From: Sphaerulina vaccinii
Lineage: Eukaryota; Ascomycota; Dothideomycetes; Mycosphaerellales; Mycosphaerellaceae
Direction of reading: 5' to 3'
Length of the DNA: 64,000 bases
NCBI GenBank assembly: GCA_022570795.1
Contig: JAKUDP010000008.1
Span: 1,488,001 to 1,552,000, forward strand
A program made the position numbers and the translations under genes. The notes under the pieces are model-generated. The model saw nothing but the letters and a program-made list of their open reading frames with translations. It did not search any database and was not told the DNA's origin. Positions 1 through 9,549 of this stretch are shown piece by piece; position 1 is the first letter of the stretch, and every line of letters begins with the position of its first letter.

Positions 1-462
1 GCGTTCTGATGTAGTTGCCAGTGATCGGCCCAAGTCGTTTTCAAGCTGTAGAGATGGTGCGAGCAGATTGACTATCTTCGGCCGCACGCCATCTCCTAGC
101 CAATGCTCCTCGAATTGCGCGACTTTGTTATACAAGTCTGTTCCCTTCTTCTTCAACACCAGCTTATAAGCATTGCGGTACAGCTCCTCGAATGACAGGG
201 CGGAGGCATTCTTCTCGTGGATCTCGGTGAAGGCCTTCTCGAGCACGTTCCATGTCGTTTCGAAGTCGACATCGGCGCCGTGGAGGGTCTGGCGAGCCAT
301 GTTAGTTGTTGTATCAGGATGTTTTCAGCAGGAACCGCGAGGCGGCGAGCCTGATGATGTTTGTGAGGCCGATCTCAGCGGTTCGATGGCGATGTTTGTG
401 GGAAGACTCACTCTTCGCGGAGGTCGTATCTTTGCCCGGCCTCTGCCTGCAAGCGAGGCCAT
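1..462 (-). CDS. cul3: Cullin-3, N-terminal part (gene runs off the window)
   Basis: Scaffold of a CUL3-type RING ubiquitin ligase, which bridges BTB substrate adaptors to RBX1. Exons are 412-462 and 288-1, joined in phase by an intron with a GTGAGT donor, a CTAAC branch site and a CAG acceptor. Exon 1 encodes a short basic start (MASLAGRGRAKIRPPRR). Exon 2 enters the cullin repeat, with the family-typical FETTW, then FEELYRNAYKLVLKKKG, then LGPITGNYIRT at the window edge. An in-frame ATG at 300 lies inside the intron and would give a shorter start, but the spliced start restores the basic N-terminus usual for this family. Only about 113 residues are present. The cullin identification is firm; the subtype is based on N-terminal similarity known from the family. 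Confidence 0.85.
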
Positions 463-1216
463 GACGAACGCCTCAATTTACCTTCACTTCGCTCAGCTCG
501 AACCCGGTCTCGCTCTCTTTGTCTTTCGTTGTTTCAAAGTGTTCGCGTTGTGGTGGGGTAACGATGCTTGGTGAAGGTCGAGATCAGTCGTCGGAGGGTG
601 GCGTGATGGTGAGATGAATACCAAGCTTGTATGAGGTGGAGTGAAGTAGTAAGAGGCGAGGTATCGTTGATCGCAAGCAGACAGCAGAGATATGTAAAGT
701 GTAGCTCGCAGTGCACATTCCTGAGAGGGCTTGCCGCTTTCGGAAGTGGCGGTTGATCCATGGTTTTGCCGGTCAAGGGTCCAGCTGAACCAGCTGAACC
801 AGCTGAAGCTGAATCTGCGACACAATCACCATCTTCACTTGATCAACGACATAACAACATGCACACTCGATACGATACACAGGCGCGGAGAGGAGCTTCT
901 TTCCAACGTCTTCCCACTGGGTCGCCGCGAAACTCGGTCGCCGAACGCGCCCGAGCGAAGAAGCACGAAGTCATAGCATAGCGCGTCATGTTCGCGTTGC
1001 TCAGGCCTTCTCACTCCTTCTCAGCTCAGATATGCTACCGCCGGGTAGGGTGTTCACAATGAGAGGGCGAAGCCTTGTGGTGGCCCCAGAGAGCTCTCTT
1101 TCGAGATGTTTCGGGAGCAGCACAACAAGCTGACACCGTCTAAGATGACTTTAGTCGCGCGTGGGGAAGGTATCATATATCACGGACTACTTTTTCCACC
1201 CAGGCAGTATATCCCC
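463..1216. other. Intergenic: cullin-3 promoter and 3' flank of the methyltransferase
   Basis: No supported gene. It holds the upstream region of the cullin gene and the downstream flank of the methyltransferase gene. Short overlapping open frames on both strands have no recognisable domain or start context. The only structured element is a 9-bp triplicate at 781-807. Confidence 0.5.
781..807. repeat. Three perfect 9-bp tandem repeats
   Basis: CCAGCTGAA occurs three times head to tail and is followed by a partial fourth copy (GCTGAA). It lies about 320 bp upstream of the cullin start codon. It is a microsatellite-like element with no evident function. Confidence 0.8.
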
Positions 1217-2469
1217 TCAGTCTGTCAGAAGGACATTGTGTCGATTCTTCGCATTGATAAAAGTGTACTAAATAGCCAACAATTAGCATCATCACCAATT
1301 CGCAGATACGCCAGAAAGTACAACTCACCTCAGCGAATCGCGGCATAGCATCAGCTATCCTCAACGTTACCTGCAGCAGATTGGGCTCTGTCCACACAGG
1401 ACGCAAACCGCCCTTCTCCAGGCCCTCCCACCACTTCAAGAAACTCGGCAAGCCGTCGATATGCTCATTGAGATGAATCTCAACTTGCAGCTGCCCGATC
1501 GGTAAAGCTTGTCCCTTATACGCGCGCATCAAGCTACTCAGAGCATCGAATTCGAAGCTGTCACCTCACACGATCAGTGACTGCATCATACTATGCGTTC
1601 ACATCAGTGAAGAAGATTCAACTTACCCTTCAATATCAATCTTCAGCACATCCACATAATCATGTCCATAAACCTCCATCAAATCCTGAATACTATAAAA
1701 AGGTGGATTGGCCTTCATATCCGACTCTCCACTAATCCCGGCCCGTAGAAAATGTGCTCTTTCTCTCATCTCTCGTGGTAATTGTTGGACTTGTGGCGAG
1801 AACTCGTCAACCGAGAAATCCAAACCAAAAACATTACATTTCGTCCTTTTAAGAACTTCCTCTTCGAAAGACGACTCATTCTGTACACCAAAAGAGTATA
1901 CGACACAAGGAGTTTTCTGAGATGAGACTTCGTAGCGAGACATGCCGCAGGTCCATTTTCCTCCGTCGCCGAGACGGCCGACTCGTTCCATTTCCTGTCA
2001 GATGTTGTTAGGGACCGATCTCGACGGATAGGTAGGTGCCATGACTCACATGTGGACAGTTGTATGTAGCAGGAAAGAAATCCCAAAGCGTGAATGGACT
2101 TCTCTCGTAACTTGGTCCGTCTACAGCAGGAAATAGGCCTTTCTGAGGATCCTTGTAGTTGGCATACATTTCACGTCGCTCATCGACGCTTTTTTGCCAT
2201 AGTCGCTCGGAGATCTTGAGACGTTTTTGAATGCTTTTGCCTGGGATTGAGGCTCGGAGGGTATCGAATAGGCCACCTCCAGTGCTGCTGGGAGGGTTGA
2301 CATCGAATTTATGGTTGTTGTAGTCATCTTTATAGTTGTTGCTGCCGTTGTTACTGCTCTTCGATCCACTACTCATCTGGGAGATGATAATGAAGAGAAG
2401 CAGCACGAGACCTGTCAGGAAGAAGATTTTGGGTACGGTCACGCTTCGATTGTTGCTGGAGGGCGCCAT
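1217..2469 (-). CDS. Membrane-anchored methyltransferase-domain protein (Methyltransf_22/FkbM-like)
   Basis: Predicted type II membrane protein with a SAM-dependent methyltransferase-like fold; the substrate is unknown. Exons are 2050-2469, 1627-1994, 1329-1557 and 1217-1267, giving 355 residues. All introns have GT(A/G)AGT donors and the phases agree. Residues about 14-33 form one hydrophobic segment after a short N-terminus. The catalytic-domain landmarks are a CPHEMERVGRLGDGGKW stretch, VVYSFG, FGLDFSVDEF, and KIDIEGFEFDAL rebuilt exactly across the second intron. The last exon encodes only 16 residues (YTFINAKNRH and onward) and matches the family's AEYTFIN tail. The start at 2469 puts the membrane segment close to the N-terminus; an upstream in-frame ATG (2553) would add 28 residues and looks less likely. 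Confidence 0.75.
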
Positions 2470-2720
2470 GATAGCGATGGTAGAGGTGGTCGTGGTCGAT
2501 CGATGATGCAGCGCACTCGGATAGTATGGTACATCACAATTCAGCCATGACAATCCTTAGAGATTCTTTGCGTCGCATATCAGGAATGCTGTCGCGTCTC
2601 GTTTAAGTGGCAGTGGAATGCTAGAGGAAGTTTTGTGACACCACGTCACTAATCCAACTCCGATCGATCTTCTTCTTCTGCAATGTATGTCGTGCAAATT
2701 GTTGACAACGTCATATCGTA

Positions 2721-4217
2721 ATGGAGCCATATGCATTGTACTTCATCTGCTTCTCACTGTTCAACGCCGGATTGGCCTATCATCAGAATGAGCAGAATCG
2801 CAATGCCAAGCCACAGGAGGAAGCAGAGACGCTCGCTTTGCCTAAAGATGTCTCGAAACAAGCAGAAGCGCGAGACTTCAAGATAGAGTACTTCGTCGTA
2901 TACGTTCTCGTCGTATCGGCAGACTGGCTTCAGGTACGTCGGGCTTGAGTATGGGTGCTGAGAGGCCGTCGTGTTGACCTTCGGATCTAGGGTCCATTCA
3001 TGTACACGCTCTACAAGGACGAGAAACGCCTTAGCGAAACGGTCGTCGCATCACTCTTCACGACTGGTTTCGTGTCAGCGGGCATCACAGCGTCCTTCGT
3101 CGGATCTCTCGCAGACAAATATGGTCGGAGGCTTGCTTGCCTAGCCTTTTGTGCAGGATACACAATCTCATGTTTATCCGTCTTGACCGACAATATTGTT
3201 ATCCTCTTCGCCGGTCGAGCATTAGGTGGCTTGAGTACGACACTGCTATACTCTGTTTTCGAGACCTGGATGATTGCCGAGTACCATGCGCGAGAATTGG
3301 GGGACAGCGATCTGGGGCTGGGAGAGATGTTCAGTAAAAGTGTGACGTATAGCGGCATCGTGGCGATTGTTGCAGGGTTCGTTGGCGAAGCTGTTGTTTC
3401 GTGGTCTGGTACAAAGACCTCTCCGTTCCTGCTGGCGGTAGTATGTCTGGCGGCTGGCGCAGGGACGATCTGGAAGAACTGGGTAAGTCGTCGAATGGTA
3501 GCTGCTTTGTGCGCATAAGCTGACCGCACACCAATAGTCCGAGAACTATGGTCAAGCGGTAGAAAACGAGAAGGCAGCCTCAAGCTCCACAACAGGACTT
3601 GACACCACGCTGCTCGATAAGCGCATCTTGGCACTCGGCTTGACCACGACAGTCTTCGAAGGCTCGATGTACCTCTTCGTCTTCTTCTGGTCGCCTGCTC
3701 TGCGCTCAGCCAGAAGCACTGCTGACGTAGCTGAATCACCGCCTTTCGGTCTGATCTTCAGCTGCTTCATGTCCGCAATGATGCTTGGATCAATGGTGTT
3801 CTCTGGCTTCGACCTCAAATCTGCAAGAGATACCAGTCGACTTTTGCTCGGCATCCTGACACTCGCGGCAAACTGTTTGCTTGTTGCAGCGTTGGCATCA
3901 TCCGAGATAGCCATCTTCTTCAGCTTCGTGATCTTCGAGTTGTGCGTAGGCTTGTACTTCCCAGCGATGGGCAGGCTGAAGAGTGAGCTAATAGAAGACG
4001 CTGTACGAGGCAAGGTATATGGCATGATGCGGCTGCCACTCAATGTGTTCGTCGTCCTGGCCCTTGGCTTGACACAAGAAGGTATGATACGTCCTTGTCA
4101 CGCGTCTGCGCATATACTGACCAGAATCCAGGTGATGCATACCGCAGCTTCATCTTCACTGCTACGGGCATACTTCTTCTTGGGACTTTTCTCGTTGTAC
4201 AACGGAACCTGATCTGA
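2721..4217 (+). CDS. MFS transporter, MFSD5/MOT2-like (molybdate-anion transporter family)
   Basis: Major facilitator membrane transporter of the MFS_5 group, whose characterised member in algae and animals carries molybdate; the substrate here is inferred from family only. Exons are 2721-2933, 2991-3482, 3538-4081 and 4132-4217, giving 444 residues with consistent phases. The N-terminus has one membrane segment, a soluble charged stretch, then the SADWLQGPFMYTLY signature rebuilt across intron 1. The MFS loop motif GSLADKYGRRLACL follows, then ALGGLSTTLLYSVFETWM, and a second half with EGSMYLFVFFWSPAL. About 11-12 hydrophobic helices are visible. The length fits the family (about 450). It is transcribed away from the methyltransferase gene, with about 250 bp between the two starts. 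Confidence 0.8.
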
Positions 4218-4572
4218 AGTGACTGACGCAGGTTAGTATGAGAATATGAAGAAGGGGCCTCGTCCGCGAAAAAGGTCCGGTTCCGGCCAAGGCAGAGCCA
4301 GCGGCAAGTCACGGAGAGCGCAATCACCAGAAATGTCGAATACAGTAGAAGTACTCCATACGATAATCTCCATGTGTTGAGTAATCCACGACCTAGTCAA
4401 GGTGTTGCGAAACTAGCAGTATTGGTATGCTTGGCTGTCAAGTGGCTCCACTGGCTCGGCTCACAGCTCCACATTGACGGTCCATATTCCTCCACACTGT
4501 CCATACAAAAAGTAAGGTCTAGACATGTCGATTAGCTAGCATACCCAGACTGGTTCTCGTTCACACCTTAAC
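4218..4572. other. Intergenic spacer upstream of a small secreted protein gene
   Basis: No gene is seen. It contains the 3' flank of the transporter and the promoter of the small secreted protein gene. No distinct repeats are seen. Confidence 0.5.
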
Positions 4573-4900
4573 ATGAAGCTGCTTCACATTCTATCACTCC
4601 TGGGCTGCTCGACCACATTTGTGGTTGCCGATGCGTCAAACACCATGTTGAACAGTTGGTGCGACCAAGGAAGTCAGGATTTGGGCACGGGCTGTTGTGG
4701 GAAGCCTACGCTCTACAAGTACTGCGTAAGCGGAGTTGGTCTCCAGGGTTCCACGTTCGCTGATAGTCTTGCAGTGCACCGACGAATATGCCCCCGGACG
4801 CAAGAATGGGCCACATGGCGAGTTCAGGACCTTTCGAGACTGCAGTGTGGGTACTTCGACGCAATGTCGCGGTGGTACCGGAACTGTTCGATGCTGCTAA
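4573..4900 (+). CDS. Small cysteine-rich secreted protein
   Basis: Exons 4573-4725 and 4775-4900 encode 92 residues. The first 20 or so form a clear signal peptide (MKLLHILSLLGCSTTFVVADA). The mature chain of about 71 residues holds nine cysteines, three of them in adjacent pairs, including a C-terminal RCC. The intron has a GTAAGC donor and a TTGCAG acceptor and splits the protein between two cysteines (YC/CT). Without splicing the frame leaves the cysteine pattern, which supports the intron. Size, secretion and cysteine density are like fungal effectors or small extracellular proteins, but no family is recognised and no function is claimed. Confidence 0.6.
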
Positions 4901-5074
4901 GCTGCAGGGCTGCCGGAGGAGGTACTTTCCCTGGCGCGCAGATGTGAGGGGTCGACAGGCACCTCGCGTGAACTGCGCACTCTCCCCGCGACTGCGTCTG
5001 CCACGCGAGGAGGTGCAGAGATTGCTTTAATTCGAGATTGGTAACCCGATTCGAGATCCTTCCCATATCATCTC

Positions 5075-6127
5075 TCAGATTTGACGTTCCAGCTCGGTGC
5101 TCTTCCCTAGGCCCATCGACATTTCTCCTGGACGTTTTAGCGGCTGACGAGATTTCCTCGTCAACCATAGCAGGCCAACTGTACATATCGCTACGCCAGC
5201 AAGAGTGACCAGTGATACCCATATGGGCAGCTGAGAACCATTGATCTCTCTCAGGTTCATGCCGAATATGCCAGTAACGAACGATAGTGGGAGGTAAAGC
5301 GTGGCCAGCTGTGTGAGATGCGTGCTTCTAGTGGCGTTCTCAATGCTAGTCTGAGAGTCCAGCACGCTTATCGAACTCATTACAAGCTGGAAGGTATCCA
5401 TGAGAAAGCGTTCGAGCTCAGCTGCCTCGGTAAGTGTCAAGTCGAACCGGCCAGTAGGGTTCAGAGGCCATGCTTCTCCTATAGTATCGTATTGTTTCTT
5501 CAAGCCAGGGTCGATCCATCTACGCAGTAGCTGGACCTCAGTACGCAAGAAGGCGAGGTCGTGTCGATGTTTGTGTAGGACATTGTTGAGCGCCATACTC
5601 GGCTTCTTGACATCCTTGAAAGCAATCGTCTGTACTTGCTTCCTACAATGCCGAACATTGGTCATCCAGAGAGATGAGGAGAGGGAGTAAGCCAGTGTCA
5701 CGCAGTCTACTGTTCGCTGCTCACCGATAAACAGGATGTTCAGGTTCGCGTGATATGCAAGAAATGCATTCACGCAATCGAAAGGACTGAATTGGTTCTG
5801 CTGATATAGCTGTGGGATCGACATGCCGCGGTAGTACTGGGAGTATGGCGCATACATGCACAAGCGTGGTGTGAGAGCTCTGTCCAGCAAGGACTCCGCA
5901 GCCTGATATGGTGTGTCTACCAACAGAAGATCTGAACCGTTAGCGAGGATCGTTAGCACGAGTATGCTGAACTCACACAAGTACTGGGAGACTCGATGAT
6001 AGCTGATCTTTGTACTCGTCTGCCAACCGGAATGTGGATCGTGGTGCAGTCGGCGCCTGAAGCGAGAGTGGCCACCTCTGCGTGAAGTGCATGCATGTTG
6101 ACAGCCTCGCACACTGCTTCTGATCAT
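5075..6127 (-). CDS. CorA-like divalent metal transporter
   Basis: Inner- or plasma-membrane Mg2+ channel-type protein of the fungal CorA-like family. The C-terminal half is clear: LRRWIDPGLKKQYDTIGEAW, TQLATLYLPLSFVTGIFGMN with the diagnostic GMN at about residues 289-291, then a second hydrophobic helix and a basic tail. An intron of 45 nt (5932-5976; GTGAGT donor, two CTAAC sites, TTCAG acceptor) is likely. Removing it joins SQYL to YLLLVDTP, as family members read. Because 45 is divisible by three, the frame is open with or without splicing. The N-terminus is uncertain. The protein is short for the family (350 residues unspliced, 335 spliced) and an upstream exon may be missing. The start given is the first in-frame ATG. 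Confidence 0.65.
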   Translation of the reverse strand: MIRSSVRGCQHACTSRRGGHSRFRRRLHHDPHSGWQTSTKISYHRVSQYLCEFSILVLTILANGSDLLLVDTPYQAAESLLDRALTPRLCMYAPYSQYYRGMSIPQLYQQNQFSPFDCVNAFLAYHANLNILFIGEQRTVDCVTLAYSLSSSLWMTNVRHCRKQVQTIAFKDVKKPSMALNNVLHKHRHDLAFLRTEVQLLRRWIDPGLKKQYDTIGEAWPLNPTGRFDLTLTEAAELERFLMDTFQLVMSSISVLDSQTSIENATRSTHLTQLATLYLPLSFVTGIFGMNLREINGSQLPIWVSLVTLAGVAICTVGLLWLTRKSRQPLKRPGEMSMGLGKSTELERQI

Positions 6128-6384
6128 CCGAGTACAGACCGTACTCAGCTCATGTCCACGGGCTGGTCACCAAGCAGTTTCCCAGCTTCTGCGAACATGA
6201 CGATGTGGTGAAGAGTCAAAACCAAAGGACACTTCGAGGGCTTGAACGGGAGGGGAGGAAGGCAGGAGACTTGGCAGGAACGGCTTACTCAATCAGCCAC
6301 TAGCGTGTTTACACGTGACGTGTGGCCTCAAAGTTCGAGATGCTCTGCTACAATCTCCTTTGCATAAACCCCCATACCATAACG

Positions 6385-7017
6385 ATGAATACAACACGGA
6401 GTCTTCGTGCCTTCCAGCGCACATTCGAGCAAGCATTCCGCACATATCATGCTTCATATCGGATACCAAGCGCAAATGCCGTGCGGGCCTTTGCGACTCC
6501 AGCTCTGCGCATACAAAACCCATCGCCACGAACACAGACACGCGCACACTCGACAGAAGCAGCCGAAGCAGATGCAGCAATAGGGCGAGAAGCAAGGCCT
6601 TTGACTACTCGCGAAGACACGAGTGCCGCCGACAAGGACGCAATCGCAGCCCGCAAAGCTCTCGCTCCAGCCTACCAACTATGGTTTACTTGCAAAAAGT
6701 GCCTGGAGCGTAGCGGTCACACTGTTTCCAAGCAAGCCTATCACTTCGGAACTTGTGTGATCAATTGTCCAAAGTGCAAATCGCAACATCTGATCTCGGA
6801 CAATCTGAAGATCTTCGAAGATACGAAGATGACCATGGAAGACATCGCGAGGAAGTATGGAGAGAAGCTGAAGAAGGGAAGACTGGGAGCGGATGGCGAT
6901 GTGGAGTTCTACGATGAACAGGCTGATGAGATTATTGCCAAAGATGAGGAAAAGAAGAGAGAGCAGGAAGCAATGACTGAGAGGATCAAGCAGTCCTTAG
7001 CGAAGGAAAAGAGCTGA
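6385..7017 (+). CDS. zim17: Zim17/DNL-type zinc finger protein, mitochondrial Hsp70 escort
   Basis: Mitochondrial matrix co-chaperone that keeps Hsp70 (Ssc1) soluble and supports protein import and Fe-S assembly. It is a single exon of 210 residues. The first 50 or so residues are rich in R, S, T and A with almost no acidic residues, typical of a matrix-targeting presequence. The DNL zinc finger is at about 107-145, with FTCKKC and INCPKCKSQHLISDNL supplying the four zinc cysteines and the HLIxDNL core. A charged, helical C-terminal tail follows. An in-frame ATG at 6322 would add 21 residues in front of the presequence; 6385 is preferred because it starts directly with the targeting-like MNTTRSLRAF. 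Confidence 0.85.
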   Translation: MNTTRSLRAFQRTFEQAFRTYHASYRIPSANAVRAFATPALRIQNPSPRTQTRAHSTEAAEADAAIGREARPLTTREDTSAADKDAIAARKALAPAYQLWFTCKKCLERSGHTVSKQAYHFGTCVINCPKCKSQHLISDNLKIFEDTKMTMEDIARKYGEKLKKGRLGADGDVEFYDEQADEIIAKDEEKKREQEAMTERIKQSLAKEKS

Positions 7018-7644
7018 GAAAGAAATGCGTTGCGTGGACTATGAACAATCTCCTCTATGGACAAAGATACTCCGCTCCGAAAAGAAAACGGCAAAGTGTG
7101 CTGTATGAAACGAAGCGCCATTTTGCTTTGTGCTTGCAGGATCTCGCTCAGGTACCGGTCTCAAGCACTTAGCCAAACGCGACTGGCGTGCGAGTGGACC
7201 TGTTGAGTTGCGATGCTCCGTTTAAAGTCTTGCCAGTCTCAATATGGACCCACGGCAGTCGTCTGGACCTGCTCGGATGCGTGGCATCTTGTGAAGGACC
7301 TGACTCCGGACAATCAGAGATCTATCGAGATGGGCATTGCACATACTACCTGGAGGAGAGAGTCGAGACGCAATGTGCAGTCCGACGGCTGCGAGCTGGA
7401 ACTTCGCACCGAAAGGCACCTTCCCAGGTAACGCAGAGCCTGTTGTGTGGGAGTACACCAAGACTGGTCAACGGAGAATAAGCCATCTCCATGGAAGTCC
7501 ATAATTATAATCTACGCGATACGACTCTACTTTGTCCAGCATAGACAATGTCGAAAAGGTAGAGTGGCGGCAGCGACCACTTCCCGCAGCCCGGGTCATA
7601 ACTTCATTATCATCATTATCGTACACATAAGCTTTCGCTAACAC
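7018..7644. other. Intergenic spacer between convergent genes
   Basis: This lies between the ends of the Zim17 and DUF3176 genes. Short overlapping open frames (up to 97 codons) on both strands show no domain, signal peptide or coding bias that I can support. Confidence 0.5.
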
Positions 7645-9549
7645 TCAAAATCTCAGCATACTGCCAGCCTCACTGCTATCATCCAGCTGCACTTTCACCT
7701 TCTCAGCTCTCCTCCTCTTCTCATTCAACGATCCACTCGTACCAATCGCCGCTCTAGTATCCGTATCGAGACCATGAAACAGCATCGCCAATGCACTCGA
7801 CTTCCACAACTTCGTCTTGCTCTGATGAGTTCTCCAAGCCGTAGCCGCCAAGAAAGCAGCAGTCAAGAACACTATAATCACGGGCAACGAGATAAATGCC
7901 CATCGGACGTGCACGAACGACTCCCATGACAAAGCAAGACCTGCATGAGGAACAGCGCCAACGAAGGACCGCATGGCGACTGTCATGCTAATGGCAAGGT
8001 CTTCCATCAGGGCTTCGATGCCGTTGGGGAACTCATAGTAGTTCCAGTAGAAGGCTGTGACGATGTCTGTGTCGAAAAATGTCACGCCGCTTGACACGCC
8101 TACTGTCAAGTTGACGATGACGTTCCCTGCCGAAATGGTTTGGTTCAACGCCGCATCAGTACGAGAGGCTGTGCCATTCTTGAAGATGTCGCTAAACCAG
8201 GACTCCATCGCTGACTTAGCTCCCATGAGCATGATGAAAGTGTCTTTAGTCTTGGGGCTGGTTATCGAGACGGGAATGCCGCTGTCCATGGTCGTGCTCG
8301 AGATGTCGACTATGGTATCGTTGGTGGTGGTTGCGATGATATCCTCTTTCAGATGGCCGTTGGTAACCGAGGAGTTGAGTGTCTGAACACATACGGAAAG
8401 ACTGCATTGCAGACTCCACGGGTCGAGGACGTTGGCGACAGTGTTGGACTCTGTACCCATGATGGTAAGCTGTGTGATTGTAGTGTACGGCATATCTCCA
8501 TAAGCTGATCCAAAGGCGGACGACATGCTGAAGACATCGGTACTCCTGTTGAGGTAGCCAGCGCCGTTAGGGAGTTGCCAGCCACAAGATGTGAGGTTGC
8601 CGTCGGCCGGTACGCCATCTTGGCAGTAACGGGTCATGTATGGAGTCATGTCTACGCACTTGTGGCAGATGGCCAATGTCTCGAAGGGGTCGAAAGTGCA
8701 GTTACCGGTGGCACAGGTGACATTCAAAGCTGCATCAGGGACGCCGGACTCGGCAAAAAGACCAGAGTATACAGCACTCTTCATCGGCAGAATTGGCACG
8801 AAGCCATTGGTCGACGTCTTGCCAGGAAGCGAAGCAGTGTAGTTTAGAGCACGCGGGATCGATGCACCGAGAGGAGACTCCACCATGCGAGAGCGATAGT
8901 CTGCAACCTGTTGTGAGAAGGGTCCCAATGCCAGGGCGAGGATCGTCAAGACGGCTCCGAAGGATCCAAATATGCCGCCTCGCATAGTAGCCAGGAGTTT
9001 GATAGCGCCTATGGTTCCACGTGAGGCTTCATCATAAGTCTCCACGTCCATGAGTGGAGCCCGACCAGTCTTGAAGCGGACCCATTTGAGCTGGGACAGG
9101 GAGCTCTGAATTGGTGCAGCAAGGTTGGCATTGGCAATGGTAGCGAGCAGAGCGATCAGTGCGCTGAGGGTGATGTCGACGGGCCAATCTGGTATAGCCC
9201 GACCGTCGAAGTATGCCAGAACTACGATGTTGCCGGCGACAGCCGCGGCGCCGACTAGCAAGCCGACCACTTCGAAAGTCCAGGTGCCGGTCTTGGAGAG
9301 TGTGTTGCTCGCTGTACGTTTGATGGTCGACGGGCTGAATAGAGGTCCCTTCTCGTCGATGGTGGTGTTGTTGCTGCTGTTTGTCCAACGAAGGGTATTC
9401 GGTCAGGATGAGCGTGAGTCGGTCGAGACCTCTTCGACGTCGATGTCGTCGACAGGTCTGTTGTTGTATGCAGTGCCTGTAGTGTTGAATGGCGTCGCAT
9501 TCGTGTCGGTCTCATGCGCCGAGTTGATCATGCTGAATCGTGTCGCCAT
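7645..9549 (-). CDS. DUF3176 membrane protein, interrupted by an in-frame TGA
   Basis: Fungal multi-pass membrane protein of unknown function. The first ATG (9549) opens 48 polar, low-complexity codons ending SSTDSRSS-like in serines. Then a single TGA (9405-9403, followed by C) occurs, and the same frame runs on for 585 more residues. The downstream part is the recognisable DUF3176 protein: TGTWTFEVVGLLVG, three N-terminal helices, a large lumenal/extracellular domain with many N-glycosylation sequons and about eight cysteines, and a last helix near FVHVRWAFISLPVIIVF. There is no in-frame ATG between the stop and the first helix, and no intron with a usable donor and correct phase can remove the stop. 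Either the gene is disrupted, the stop is read through, or the base is wrong. There is no intron elsewhere. Confidence 0.65.

Noticed and set aside
3011..3739. A 242-codon minus-strand frame
   Set aside because: It is antisense to exons 2-3 of the MFS transporter and has no family signal; a shadow of the real gene.
7585..7600. A GCCCGGGTCA stretch resembling the shared 17-bp promoter element
   Set aside because: Only about nine bases match and it lies between convergent gene ends, so it is likely a chance match.
9350..9460. An intron removing the DUF3176 stop (GTCTCG donor with a CTGAC branch and AACAG acceptor)
   Set aside because: The length does not restore the frame, and in-phase alternatives have non-consensus ends on both sides.
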